Part shown: piece after piece, positions 18,361-26,408 of the stretch
How positions within the stretch are numbered: position 1 is the stretch's first letter
How the letters are laid out: the number at the start of each line of letters is the position of its first letter
Source: Parapedobacter pyrenivorans_A
Lineage (GTDB): Bacteria > Bacteroidota > Bacteroidia > Sphingobacteriales > Sphingobacteriaceae
DNA length: 64,000 nucleotides
Direction of reading: 5' to 3'
Assembly (NCBI RefSeq): GCF_041925275.1
Contig: NZ_JBHEUZ010000016.1
Location: 58,564-122,563 of the forward strand
The notes under the pieces: model-generated
What the model saw: only the letters and a program-made list of their open reading frames with translations
What the model was told of the DNA's origin: nothing
Databases searched by the model: none
Program-made: the position numbers and the translations under genes

Positions 18361-19128
18361 ATGGAACTTACGGATACACATACCCATCTCTATTACCTTT
18401 ACGGCACCCCCGAATTGGCCGCCCAGATGCAGCGGTGCGCCGACAATGGAGTAAGGTATTGTTTGCTTCCAAATGTAGATAGCGATTCCATCGCCAAGGT
18501 CTTCGGTACCGCCGCCGCCTACCCCCACAATTGCTATGCAATGATGGGCTTGCATCCGTGTGACGTGAAAGCGGACTACCGGCAGGAATTGGGCCTGATT
18601 GAACAGGCAATTTCCAAAAACAAGATCTACGGAATCGGCGAAATAGGCATCGATCTACATTGGGACAAAACAACGCTTCCGCTGCAACAAGAGGCTTTCT
18701 GTATCCAAACGGGATGGGCCAAAGACCTGGGACTGCCCGTCTCCATCCATTGCCGTAACGCGTTCGATGAGCTTTTCGAATTGCTGGAGGAAATCCAGGA
18801 CGGCCGGCTAACCGGCGTGCTGCATTGTTTTACCGGAAATGCCGAGCAAGCTCAACGGGCGATTGGATTAGGTCTACACCTCGGCATTGGCGGCGTGGTG
18901 ACCTACAAAAATGCGGGCTTGGATGCCGTAGTGGCCGGACTTGACCTCCGCCATTTGGTATTGGAAACAGATGCTCCTTACTTGGCACCCATACCGTACC
19001 GCGGCAAAAAGAACGAAAGCAGCTATTTGCTTTATATTGCCCAAAAAGTTGCAGATTTACACGGAACTACCGTCGATGCCATAGCGGCCGCCACGACGGC
19101 AAACGCTAAACGGATATTCGGGATTTAA
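18361..19128 (+). CDS. tatD: TatD family metal-dependent hydrolase
   Basis: 255 residues from ATG 18361 (an in-frame TTG at 18355 is less likely). Metal ligands of the amidohydrolase-like TIM barrel are in place: DTHTH (His7, His9), GEIGIDLHW near 97, SIHCRN near 126, LHCFTG near 155 and LETDAPYL near 200 (Asp). TatD proteins are Mg2+-dependent 3'-5' exonucleases linked to DNA repair and turnover, acting in the cytosol. It precedes ansA by 34 bases. Confidence 0.9.
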   Translation: MELTDTHTHLYYLYGTPELAAQMQRCADNGVRYCLLPNVDSDSIAKVFGTAAAYPHNCYAMMGLHPCDVKADYRQELGLIEQAISKNKIYGIGEIGIDLHWDKTTLPLQQEAFCIQTGWAKDLGLPVSIHCRNAFDELFELLEEIQDGRLTGVLHCFTGNAEQAQRAIGLGLHLGIGGVVTYKNAGLDAVVAGLDLRHLVLETDAPYLAPIPYRGKKNESSYLLYIAQKVADLHGTTVDAIAAATTANAKRIFGI

Positions 19129-19162
19129 ATTTGCCTTAGCGGGCACTGCTAACACTGACTAA

Positions 19163-20179
19163 ATGAACAATGTTTTTGTAATCTACACAGGAGGAACCAT
19201 CGGGATGGTCAAAGATGAGCAGACCGATACGTTCATGCCTTTTGACTTCGACCTGATTGCCAAAAACATCCCCGAGTTAGCCCGGCTCAACTACAACCTA
19301 ACGGTGCACTCCTTTACCCCCATTATCGATTCGTCCAACATGCAGCCTTCGATATGGATCGAAATGGCAAATATCATCAGGGAGAACTACGATACCTACG
19401 ACGGGTTCGTTATCCTCCACGGATCGGACACCATGGCTTTTTCGGCCTCAGCACTCAGTTTTATGCTAGAAGGATTGCAAAAGCCGGTTATCCTTTCGGG
19501 ATCCCAGTTGCCCATCGGTGAAATCCGTACCGACGCGAGGGAAAACCTCATTACCGCGTTGGAACTTGCGTCGGCAAAGAAAAAGGACAAATCACTTATA
19601 CATGAAGTATGTATTTTCTTCGACAACAAACTTTTTCGCGGCAACCGCTCATTCAAATATAATTCGGCCAAGTTCGAAGCCTTCCGGTCGCCAAACTATC
19701 CGGTGTTGGTAGAGGCGGGCGTACACCTCAAATACAACCGTGGCGCTTTGCTCGATAACAGTGGCAAGGAGTTTATTTTGCATACCCGGCTGGATAATTC
19801 CGTATCCGTGCTCAAGTTATATCCGGGTATCAGCCCCGAGGTGGTACGGGCAGTACTCGAATCGCCCGCCCGGTCGGTTATCATGGAGACGTTCGGATCG
19901 GGCAATACCACCACCAACCAGTGGTTTCTCGACCTGATCGACCTAGCTATACGTAGCGGCAAAAATATCCTCAACATCTCGCAGTGTAAAGTGGGCAGCG
20001 TAGAGCTGGGACGCTATGAGACCAGTAAGTACTTGAAGGAAATGGGGGTCATCAGCGGGTACGACATGACATTCGAGGCCGCGGTGACCAAACTCATGTA
20101 CCTACAGGGTGAGTTTCAGGGTCAACGCGAGGTAGCGTACTGGGCTGAGCAGAATATACGTGGGGAAATGACGGTCTAA
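19163..20179 (+). CDS. ansA: Type I (cytosolic) L-asparaginase
   Basis: 338 residues, no signal peptide, consistent with the cytosolic type I enzyme. The N-terminal catalytic motif is IYTGGTIGM (nucleophile Thr near 11) and the second is GFVILHGSDTMAFSASAL (Thr/Asp near 88-89). LSGSQLPIGEIRTDARENL near 112 is typical of AnsA. It hydrolyses L-asparagine to aspartate and ammonia. It converges on folC with only 5 bases between the stop codons, so its terminator, if any, must lie within the opposing gene. Confidence 0.9.
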   Translation: MNNVFVIYTGGTIGMVKDEQTDTFMPFDFDLIAKNIPELARLNYNLTVHSFTPIIDSSNMQPSIWIEMANIIRENYDTYDGFVILHGSDTMAFSASALSFMLEGLQKPVILSGSQLPIGEIRTDARENLITALELASAKKKDKSLIHEVCIFFDNKLFRGNRSFKYNSAKFEAFRSPNYPVLVEAGVHLKYNRGALLDNSGKEFILHTRLDNSVSVLKLYPGISPEVVRAVLESPARSVIMETFGSGNTTTNQWFLDLIDLAIRSGKNILNISQCKVGSVELGRYETSKYLKEMGVISGYDMTFEAAVTKLMYLQGEFQGQREVAYWAEQNIRGEMTV

Positions 20180-20184
20180 CGACC

Positions 20185-21492
20185 TTACACCTGAAAACCT
20201 TCGGCTACTAACGCATCGGCCACAATAAAAGTACTGCCACCGATGAATATCAGGTCGTTTGCTGTCGCAGCCTGTTTCGCAGCTGATACGGCTGCCGCCA
20301 CGGTATCAAATGCTTCGCCCTGCAATCCGTACCGGCCAGCGACCGCACGCAGCTCAGTAGCGGGGAGCGCCCTTGGCATGGCCACTTGGCAGAAATGATA
20401 ACGGGCCCCTTGGGGCAGCAAGGGAAGCATATGGTCCAAATCCTTGTCGCGCATTACGCCGATGACCATGTGGAGTACCTGGTACGGCGTAGCTTTGATA
20501 TTCACCAACACTTCCCGCCAACCGTCTACATTATGACCGGTATCGCAAATAACCAATGGGCGGACAGCCATTGTTTGCCAGCGGCCCATCAAACCGGTAA
20601 GTGGCTGCACATGTGCCAATGCATAGGTTACGTCAGCATCCGCAATAGAAAAGCCCTGGCGCCGCAATTCCTCCACCGCACACAACACCGCGGGCAGGTT
20701 CTTGGCTTGGTAACTTCCCGTTAAATCCAATGCGTAGGTCGTACTTTCGGCCCACTGCTGCCGTGCGACCCGTAGACGGAGGTGTTGCCGGCCCCTGCCC
20801 AAGGTATCCACTCGCCATTGCGTAGACGCAAATACCAAGGGGCTCTCTTTATGGGCTGCCATACGCTCGAACACATCGGCCACCGCCGATTGCCATTCGC
20901 CTACCACCACAGGAACACCGGACTTAATGATCCCTGCCTTTTCACCGGCGATTTCAGGGAGCGTATCTCCCAGCATGGCAGTGTGGTCCAAACCGATATT
21001 GGTAATAACGGACAACAGCGGTGTGATGATATTGGTGGAATCGAGGCGACCACCCAGACCCGTTTCCACGACGGCAATATCTACTTGCATTTCCGCGAAA
21101 TACGCAAAGGCCATCGCTACCGTAACTTCGAAAAATGAAGGTTGGATGGTTTCCATCAACGACCGTTGCGCATCAACGAATACCGCCACCCACTCCCGCG
21201 GAATCATTGCGCCATCCACGCGGATACGTTCACGGAAATCCAACAAGTGGGGCGACGTGTACAGACCGGTCCTATACCCCGCCCGTTGCAATACCGCCGC
21301 GAGCATATGCGAAGTAGAGCCTTTGCCGTTCGTGCCGGCTATGTGGATTGATTTGAAACGTTCCTGCGGGTTGCCGAGTGCCCCGCAAAGCCGATAGGTA
21401 TTGGTAAGGTCTTTCTTGAACGCCGAAGCACCGTCGCGCGTAAACATGGGTAACCGCGCATAGAGATAATCAACGGCCTCCTCGTAAGTCAT
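20185..21492 (-). CDS. folC: Bifunctional dihydrofolate synthase / folylpolyglutamate synthase
   Basis: 435 residues, usual FolC length. The Mur-ligase ATP site is GTNGKGSTSHML (near 54), followed by YTSPHLLDFRERIRVDG, ETGLGGRLDSTN near 143 and ITNIGLDHTAMLG near 165; the C-terminal domain has ICDTGHNVDGW near 315. It adds glutamate to dihydropteroate/tetrahydrofolate in the cytosol. It is the last gene after tonB-like (31-base gap), and although unrelated in function it appears to be transcribed with the envelope operon. Confidence 0.93.
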   Translation of the reverse strand: MTYEEAVDYLYARLPMFTRDGASAFKKDLTNTYRLCGALGNPQERFKSIHIAGTNGKGSTSHMLAAVLQRAGYRTGLYTSPHLLDFRERIRVDGAMIPREWVAVFVDAQRSLMETIQPSFFEVTVAMAFAYFAEMQVDIAVVETGLGGRLDSTNIITPLLSVITNIGLDHTAMLGDTLPEIAGEKAGIIKSGVPVVVGEWQSAVADVFERMAAHKESPLVFASTQWRVDTLGRGRQHLRLRVARQQWAESTTYALDLTGSYQAKNLPAVLCAVEELRRQGFSIADADVTYALAHVQPLTGLMGRWQTMAVRPLVICDTGHNVDGWREVLVNIKATPYQVLHMVIGVMRDKDLDHMLPLLPQGARYHFCQVAMPRALPATELRAVAGRYGLQGEAFDTVAAAVSAAKQAATANDLIFIGGSTFIVADALVAEGFQV

Positions 21493-21523
21493 AGCAGATC
21501 CGGCAGGTTTGGTAAATGATATA

Positions 21524-22345
21524 CTATTTCAGTTTGAACCGGAAGGGAATCAAGCCGCGCTGCTCCCGTGGGGCGCGCTCGATCTCATTAAACCGGGCAG
21601 CCCGCACGGCCCGCTCGCACTTATCCCAAAGCGATTTATCGGTAAGGGTGGTCCCCTTCAGGCTCACTCGTGCAAAAGTAATCCGACCGTCGCGCGCCAC
21701 ACGCACTTCCACCATCACCACCCCTGCCTGCTGGCCGTTGTCTTCGATATCCGGCGCCACAGCCCATCCCCTGTTTTGGATGGAAAGGCCTATATCACCG
21801 TCGCCCGATCCGCCATCGCCATAATTCGATGCCAACGGATCGCCCTGGTTACTACCTTGGTTGCCCCCTTCTGTACCGGTACCATCACCCCTTCCAGTCG
21901 AATTATTGCGTTTTCCAGTATATAAGGCATTCGGATTGACCGCGGGCTTACTTTCCACCTTCTCAGCCGTAGCCTCTTCCGCATTGGCCTTTTTCTTTTC
22001 ATTGGCAACCACGGCCGGCGCATCTTCCATATCCTGCGTGGCCACGCTTTGCTCCGTGACCTGCTGCGACGGGGTTTCCTGTATTTCCTGCTGCGGGTCG
22101 ATCTTGTCGGGCCGCACATTGTTGGCATTGGGGTCCATCGATGCCTCGTCTACCGTCATGTAATCATCGCCCATCCCTACGTCCGAGGTGCCGTAATTCA
22201 CAATAATACCCCCGGTGCCGATTTCCGGAAATGCCGATCCGATCATGATAAGGAAACTAAGCACCACCAATCCGCCCATGATGCCACTCGATATCCATAG
22301 CGCCTTGGGATAATTATTGTCTTCCTGTAAATGATAATAACCCAT
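21524..22345 (-). CDS. TonB-family energy transducer
   Basis: 273 residues. One N-terminal transmembrane helix (about 14-36, ALWISSGIMGGLVVLSFLIMI), a long low-complexity periplasmic stretch rich in Gln/Glu/Lys/Gly/Asn (about 60-190, with a GDGTGTEGGNQGSNQGD Gly-rich run) and a C-terminal TonB-like domain (about 195-273: VVMVEVRVARDGRITFARVS ... ERAVRAARFN). The central region lacks the Pro-Lys repeats of enterobacterial TonB. It would transmit proton-motive force from the ExbB/ExbD complex encoded just upstream to an outer-membrane partner, possibly the barrel protein in the same operon. Confidence 0.8.
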   Translation of the reverse strand: MGYYHLQEDNNYPKALWISSGIMGGLVVLSFLIMIGSAFPEIGTGGIIVNYGTSDVGMGDDYMTVDEASMDPNANNVRPDKIDPQQEIQETPSQQVTEQSVATQDMEDAPAVVANEKKKANAEEATAEKVESKPAVNPNALYTGKRNNSTGRGDGTGTEGGNQGSNQGDPLASNYGDGGSGDGDIGLSIQNRGWAVAPDIEDNGQQAGVVMVEVRVARDGRITFARVSLKGTTLTDKSLWDKCERAVRAARFNEIERAPREQRGLIPFRFKLK

Positions 22346-22407
22346 CTTATTCGTTATCTTTTACGTTTCCTTTAAGATGCTTAACTTAGTTGAATTCCAT
22401 AATCCAC

Positions 22408-22818
22408 CTATCTATCACGCAATGCCTCGGTAGCCAATACCAACCGTATTTTCAGTTTGTTGGCAACATCCATCACCGAGATGACATTTTGGATAGGTAC
22501 CGTGCTGTCTGCATATAACATCACCGTAAGTTCCTCTCCCGGTTGTATATACGCTTGCATAGCACCCAGCAGATTTTCATAAGGCACCTCCTCCTTATCA
22601 AGGTAATATTTCAAATCCTGGGTTACCGATACCGTGATGGTCTTTTTGGCAACAGATTGCTCTCCCGCACTCGAACGCGGCAACAGCAACTTCACCACCT
22701 GCGGGTTTGCCACCGCAGAGGCCAACAAAAAGAATAACATCAAGAAAAACATAATGTCATTCAGGGAGTCGGTAAAGACCCGCACCTCCGATTTATTTCG
22801 CTTCGCTTTTAAGTTCAT
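22408..22818 (-). CDS. exbD: ExbD/TolR-type biopolymer transport protein
   Basis: 136 residues. One transmembrane helix (about 19-38) preceded by the conserved TDSLNDIMFFL, whose Asp21 is the proton-carrying residue of the family. The periplasmic domain (about 45-130) includes TVSVTQDLKYYLDKEEVPYENLL and ends with helix/strand units typical of ExbD. Partner of the ExbB-type channel encoded 37 bases upstream. Confidence 0.9.
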   Translation of the reverse strand: MNLKAKRNKSEVRVFTDSLNDIMFFLMLFFLLASAVANPQVVKLLLPRSSAGEQSVAKKTITVSVTQDLKYYLDKEEVPYENLLGAMQAYIQPGEELTVMLYADSTVPIQNVISVMDVANKLKIRLVLATEALRDR

Positions 22819-22855
22819 TCGTCAATCAACTTTCTTATGGCCTCTTCGCCACGAT

Positions 22856-23554
22856 TTATGAGCCGGGCTCGTCCAATAAGTCAACAAATTCTATGGCATC
22901 CGTTTCAATGCGGAGAATCAAGCGCTCAAGCATGGTGTTCAGCCAGTGGTAACCGGCAAATGCCAGGATACCGATTGTCAACCCTGCCGCCGAAGCGATC
23001 ATCTTCACATATAAACCACCCGACACACTCGCTATGTCGATACCACCCGCTGCCTCCACATCCCTGAAGATGATAATAACGCCGAAAATCGTTCCCACGA
23101 AACCCAACATCGGAGCAACACCAGCGATGATACTTAGCAAGTTGAGGTTCTTCTCCAACCGGGCAACTTCCAACTTACCGATGTTCTCGATGGCTCCTTC
23201 GATATCCTTGATCGGACGGCCGATACGCAATAGCCCTTTTTCGAGCATCCTTCCCAGTGCACTATTGCTCGCCCTGCAAACCGACAATGCCGAGTCCAGG
23301 CGTCCGGAAAGCACACTTTGCTTTATGTGCGACATCAAGCTCGGGTCGTATTTCGCGGCCTTCTTGATGGTGATATAACGCTCTATAAATATCACAAGCG
23401 TAGCAAAAAGCAAAAGCAAAAGGGGAATCATGATCCACCCCGCCTTGAAAAGCAATCCGATAAGGCTTATTTTCTCGTTTGCAAGTTCTACCGTCTGTTG
23501 AGCTGCCCCCGCTAACGTGTCAAGCGGATAAATGGTGTCTTGTAAAAGTGACAT
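22856..23554 (-). CDS. exbB: ExbB/MotA/TolQ-type proton channel protein
   Basis: 232 residues with three transmembrane segments: about 27-55 (LLFKAGWIMIPLLLLLFATLVIF), about 130-155 (LNLLSIIAGVAPMLGFVGTIFGV) and about 175-200. The motif GVAPMLGFVGTIFGVI is the MotA_TolQ_ExbB signature. With ExbD it forms the inner-membrane motor that energises TonB. It is the first of three motor genes in the operon, 47 bases after the HU-SPOR gene. Confidence 0.92.
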   Translation of the reverse strand: MSLLQDTIYPLDTLAGAAQQTVELANEKISLIGLLFKAGWIMIPLLLLLFATLVIFIERYITIKKAAKYDPSLMSHIKQSVLSGRLDSALSVCRASNSALGRMLEKGLLRIGRPIKDIEGAIENIGKLEVARLEKNLNLLSIIAGVAPMLGFVGTIFGVIIIFRDVEAAGGIDIASVSGGLYVKMIASAAGLTIGILAFAGYHWLNTMLERLILRIETDAIEFVDLLDEPGS

Positions 23555-23601
23555 AAATTGCTGTATGATTTTTCTGTATTGTTTTGTTTACTATATGATC
23601 C

Positions 23602-24594
23602 TTAATTATGCTCCATTTTCGCTATCCATGCGCCAGGTTCAAATGTCTTCTGCACACGCGCAAGTTCCTTATAAGCCTCCTCCTCAGTGGCAAATGACCC
23701 CCAACTAATCTTCTTACGATTGCCGGGCATCCGGCTATCAATGGCATGGAGGTCGTATCCTTTCGCTTTCATTTCAGCCACAAACTTATCCGCCTGCCGC
23801 ATGGTTGCAAAAGAACCGACAATAATCTCATACGTTACCGACGGCTTGGTTGCGGGGGCAATCGCCTCCGACACGCTGTCAATCGGCGTGGGGTCAACAG
23901 CGGCAACCGAACTCGAATCGACCATTGCCGAATCTTGCACGGCATCAGCCAATGGCAGGGCCTCAAGGGATGGGGTTTGAGGATCTGCCGGAGGATCAGA
24001 TACTACCTGCGGGTCGACCAGCGCTGTAAACCATGCGGGTCGGTACTGCCAAATCGCTACCGCGGCTATCAACATCGCAGCCACTGTCCCCCATACAATC
24101 CATGGGATATAACGCTTTCGGGCAGGGGTTTCGTCTACTTCCACCTCAGTCGTCAGGCGGACCTCTTCCTCTTCGGCTGCAGAAACTGGCCGGTCCATGA
24201 CCGGTAACCTTGCGGGAATTGATTCCGGTGCAAACCGGCCGATCTCGAAAGGTTTGAATACAAACGATGCCCCGTCGGCAAACAAGTAACCCAAGCCGTC
24301 CAGCAATGCCTCACCGTTCCGGCTGATGGTATCCATCATTTCCGTCACTGCTGCCTCCAGCATGGCCGTAGCCGTAGCCCCATCCACCTGCTGCTGTGCT
24401 TTTAGGTAGTCCGTTAGCTGAAAAACATCGCTCGCTTCTCCAACCAGTTCGATATGGTCTGCCGGCGGAAGAAAGGCCGACCGGACCTTATCATACGAGG
24501 CCGATCGATGGGTTTTCCTGAACACGCCAATCCCCGGTACGCCGACCGCCGGATACCGTCTCAACAGGTTCGCTATACTCACACCCAAATTCAT
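23602..24594 (-). CDS. HU-CCDC81 / transmembrane / SPOR protein
   Basis: 330 residues. The N-terminal half (about 1-125: NLLRRYPAVGVPGIGVFRK, then DTISRNGEALLDGLGYLFAD) matches the pair of HU-related CCDC81-type domains common in Bacteroidota. A single transmembrane helix (about 168-188) follows, then an acidic Asp/Pro/Ser-rich linker (about 195-250) and a C-terminal SPOR domain (about 253-328: YEIIVGSFATMRQADKFVAEMKAKGYD ... SWGSFATEEEAYKELARVQ). SPOR binds denuded septal peptidoglycan; the HU-like part is cytosolic and might bind DNA or protein. A link between the septum, envelope motor and cytosol is inference from domain order. Confidence 0.85.
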   Translation of the reverse strand: MNLGVSIANLLRRYPAVGVPGIGVFRKTHRSASYDKVRSAFLPPADHIELVGEASDVFQLTDYLKAQQQVDGATATAMLEAAVTEMMDTISRNGEALLDGLGYLFADGASFVFKPFEIGRFAPESIPARLPVMDRPVSAAEEEEVRLTTEVEVDETPARKRYIPWIVWGTVAAMLIAAVAIWQYRPAWFTALVDPQVVSDPPADPQTPSLEALPLADAVQDSAMVDSSSVAAVDPTPIDSVSEAIAPATKPSVTYEIIVGSFATMRQADKFVAEMKAKGYDLHAIDSRMPGNRKKISWGSFATEEEAYKELARVQKTFEPGAWIAKMEHN

Positions 24595-24653
24595 CTCCTC
24601 ATTTCATTACTCAGCCTACCTTACAAACCCACTACCTTGCAAGGTTGGTCATT

Positions 24654-26390
24654 TCAAAATGAAAAATTAACACCCCCGATCACGTTCATGCCCAAACGTG
24701 GATAAAACAAATACCGTTCATACGTGGTACCCGTCATATTATTCAACCGCATGTAAATACCGATGCGATCCGTGGCGCGATACTCTACACCGGCACTAAG
24801 GTCGGCGAAAGAAGGAATGGTCGTTTTACGCATACCTGCATCGCCCACTTCCGTGATCGCATAGCCAGAAAGGTCGATCGTGGGGTCCTGTACCAGTCCA
24901 TATGTCTGTCCATGGAATAGCAACTCGCCATCTATATACAGTTTATCGCTGATATTGAAACGGGCATTGGCCGCTAGCCGCATCTTGGGCATATACCAAG
25001 CCTCTTCCTGCTGTTGGAGGTCAAATTCATTGAAGTTCACCCGGCCACCCACTGTCACCACCTCCGATATACGCACGTTCAGCTCGCCCTCCAAGCCGAT
25101 AATGGTACTGGGGTTTTCGCCATCTTCATACAGCATATTAAATGCATAGGGCGTTCCCGGAGCAACCGCATAAAACGGCATGCTCTCGATACGGCGGTAA
25201 GACGCCTTTACTTTATAGCCGAAAGTGGCTCCGGCATTTCCCTTTATACCACCGAAGACATTCAAGCGATCCACGGAATTACGGATACCGTTCGTTGGTC
25301 CCAATGCCGCCAACCAAGGGTTCTCGCGGGTCAGCATTTTGAACGACGTTTTATTCACATCGCCGTTGATGCCTCCGAAAAGGTGTGCGAATTTCGGGAT
25401 CAGGGCAAAATCGACCTCAGCGGATGGAAAGATATTGGTCCGCGACGAATCGCCAAATTCCGCAACGAAATTGGCACCCAGCGTGATGTTGTAATTTGGC
25501 CCCTGGAAACGGATATACGGATTAACCCGACCGATATGGTTGGCGAGGCTATAGGAGGCGTCCTTTACCGTCGTGAAGTCACCCGAAACGTTGAGTCCCA
25601 CATTAAACACATTGATTTGCTTATTGATATAACCCGTCAGTGCAAAAGCATTCTCTTTGGTATCGTACGCATTGCCATATGCATAAGCATCTGCCTTCAA
25701 TGAATAGTCAAAGGCATCTGTAGACTGGTCATCGTAATTGCTGGTCACTTCGCCGGTAAAATAGATATCGTTGAACACTTGTTTCGCCGGATTGACATTC
25801 AGTGATGCCCCGTCTAGGTCTGCCACCGTACCATAGAACCGTGTACCATAGCGTTTAAAACCTACTTCGCCATCCAATGTGACGGGCCCATATACCGTGC
25901 GGCCGAATACGCCGATGTGCTGCGACGAAAACTTCTGCTCTTGGAAGGTCCCTTGCTGGTTCAAGTGCTTCAAATAACCGCCCACGCGGGTATCTACCCA
26001 ATAGTCAGAACTGAGGTATACTTCACCTAGCAAGGTACCCAAGTTACCGGCACCGATCTTGGCGTAATTGTTGGTCAAATCCTGGCTGCGCGAAAACGGC
26101 ATCTCTTGGATGGTCAACTGCTTTGTACCGGTATTGATATCGAGCTTTTTATCGATAATGCCATACGTGAACTCAGGCTGGTAGCGCCTTTTGTTAGTCA
26201 TATCGGGGCTTTGCCGTATTTTCACCGCATCAGCCAATACCGGCCGGTAATCACGCACCACATCGATAGAATCAATAGTAGCGGGCGGGTCATCACGCCT
26301 CGTTTCCTCCTGTGCGTATCCAACCATCACCATCCCCCACAGCACCCCGGTGAGTACAAACCTATATTGCATTGATTTCTGAAAGCTCAT
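24654..26390 (-). CDS. Outer-membrane beta-barrel protein (TonB-dependent-receptor-like, no plug)
   Basis: 578 residues. Signal peptide ending near GYAQ (residue 27). A short mature N-terminus with IDSIDVVRDYRPVLADAVKI may act as a partner-contact segment. From about 70 onward alternating aromatic/polar strands run to the last residue, Phe in GGVNFSF, as expected for a Bam-assembled barrel of about 20 or more strands. It resembles the barrel part of TonB-dependent receptors but is too short for a plug. It lies 18 bases after the TPR gene in the operon with exbB/exbD/tonB. Transported ligand unknown. Confidence 0.7.
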   Translation of the reverse strand: MSFQKSMQYRFVLTGVLWGMVMVGYAQEETRRDDPPATIDSIDVVRDYRPVLADAVKIRQSPDMTNKRRYQPEFTYGIIDKKLDINTGTKQLTIQEMPFSRSQDLTNNYAKIGAGNLGTLLGEVYLSSDYWVDTRVGGYLKHLNQQGTFQEQKFSSQHIGVFGRTVYGPVTLDGEVGFKRYGTRFYGTVADLDGASLNVNPAKQVFNDIYFTGEVTSNYDDQSTDAFDYSLKADAYAYGNAYDTKENAFALTGYINKQINVFNVGLNVSGDFTTVKDASYSLANHIGRVNPYIRFQGPNYNITLGANFVAEFGDSSRTNIFPSAEVDFALIPKFAHLFGGINGDVNKTSFKMLTRENPWLAALGPTNGIRNSVDRLNVFGGIKGNAGATFGYKVKASYRRIESMPFYAVAPGTPYAFNMLYEDGENPSTIIGLEGELNVRISEVVTVGGRVNFNEFDLQQQEEAWYMPKMRLAANARFNISDKLYIDGELLFHGQTYGLVQDPTIDLSGYAITEVGDAGMRKTTIPSFADLSAGVEYRATDRIGIYMRLNNMTGTTYERYLFYPRLGMNVIGGVNFSF

Positions 26391-26408
26391 AAGCCGTAAA
26401 AACTCCTG

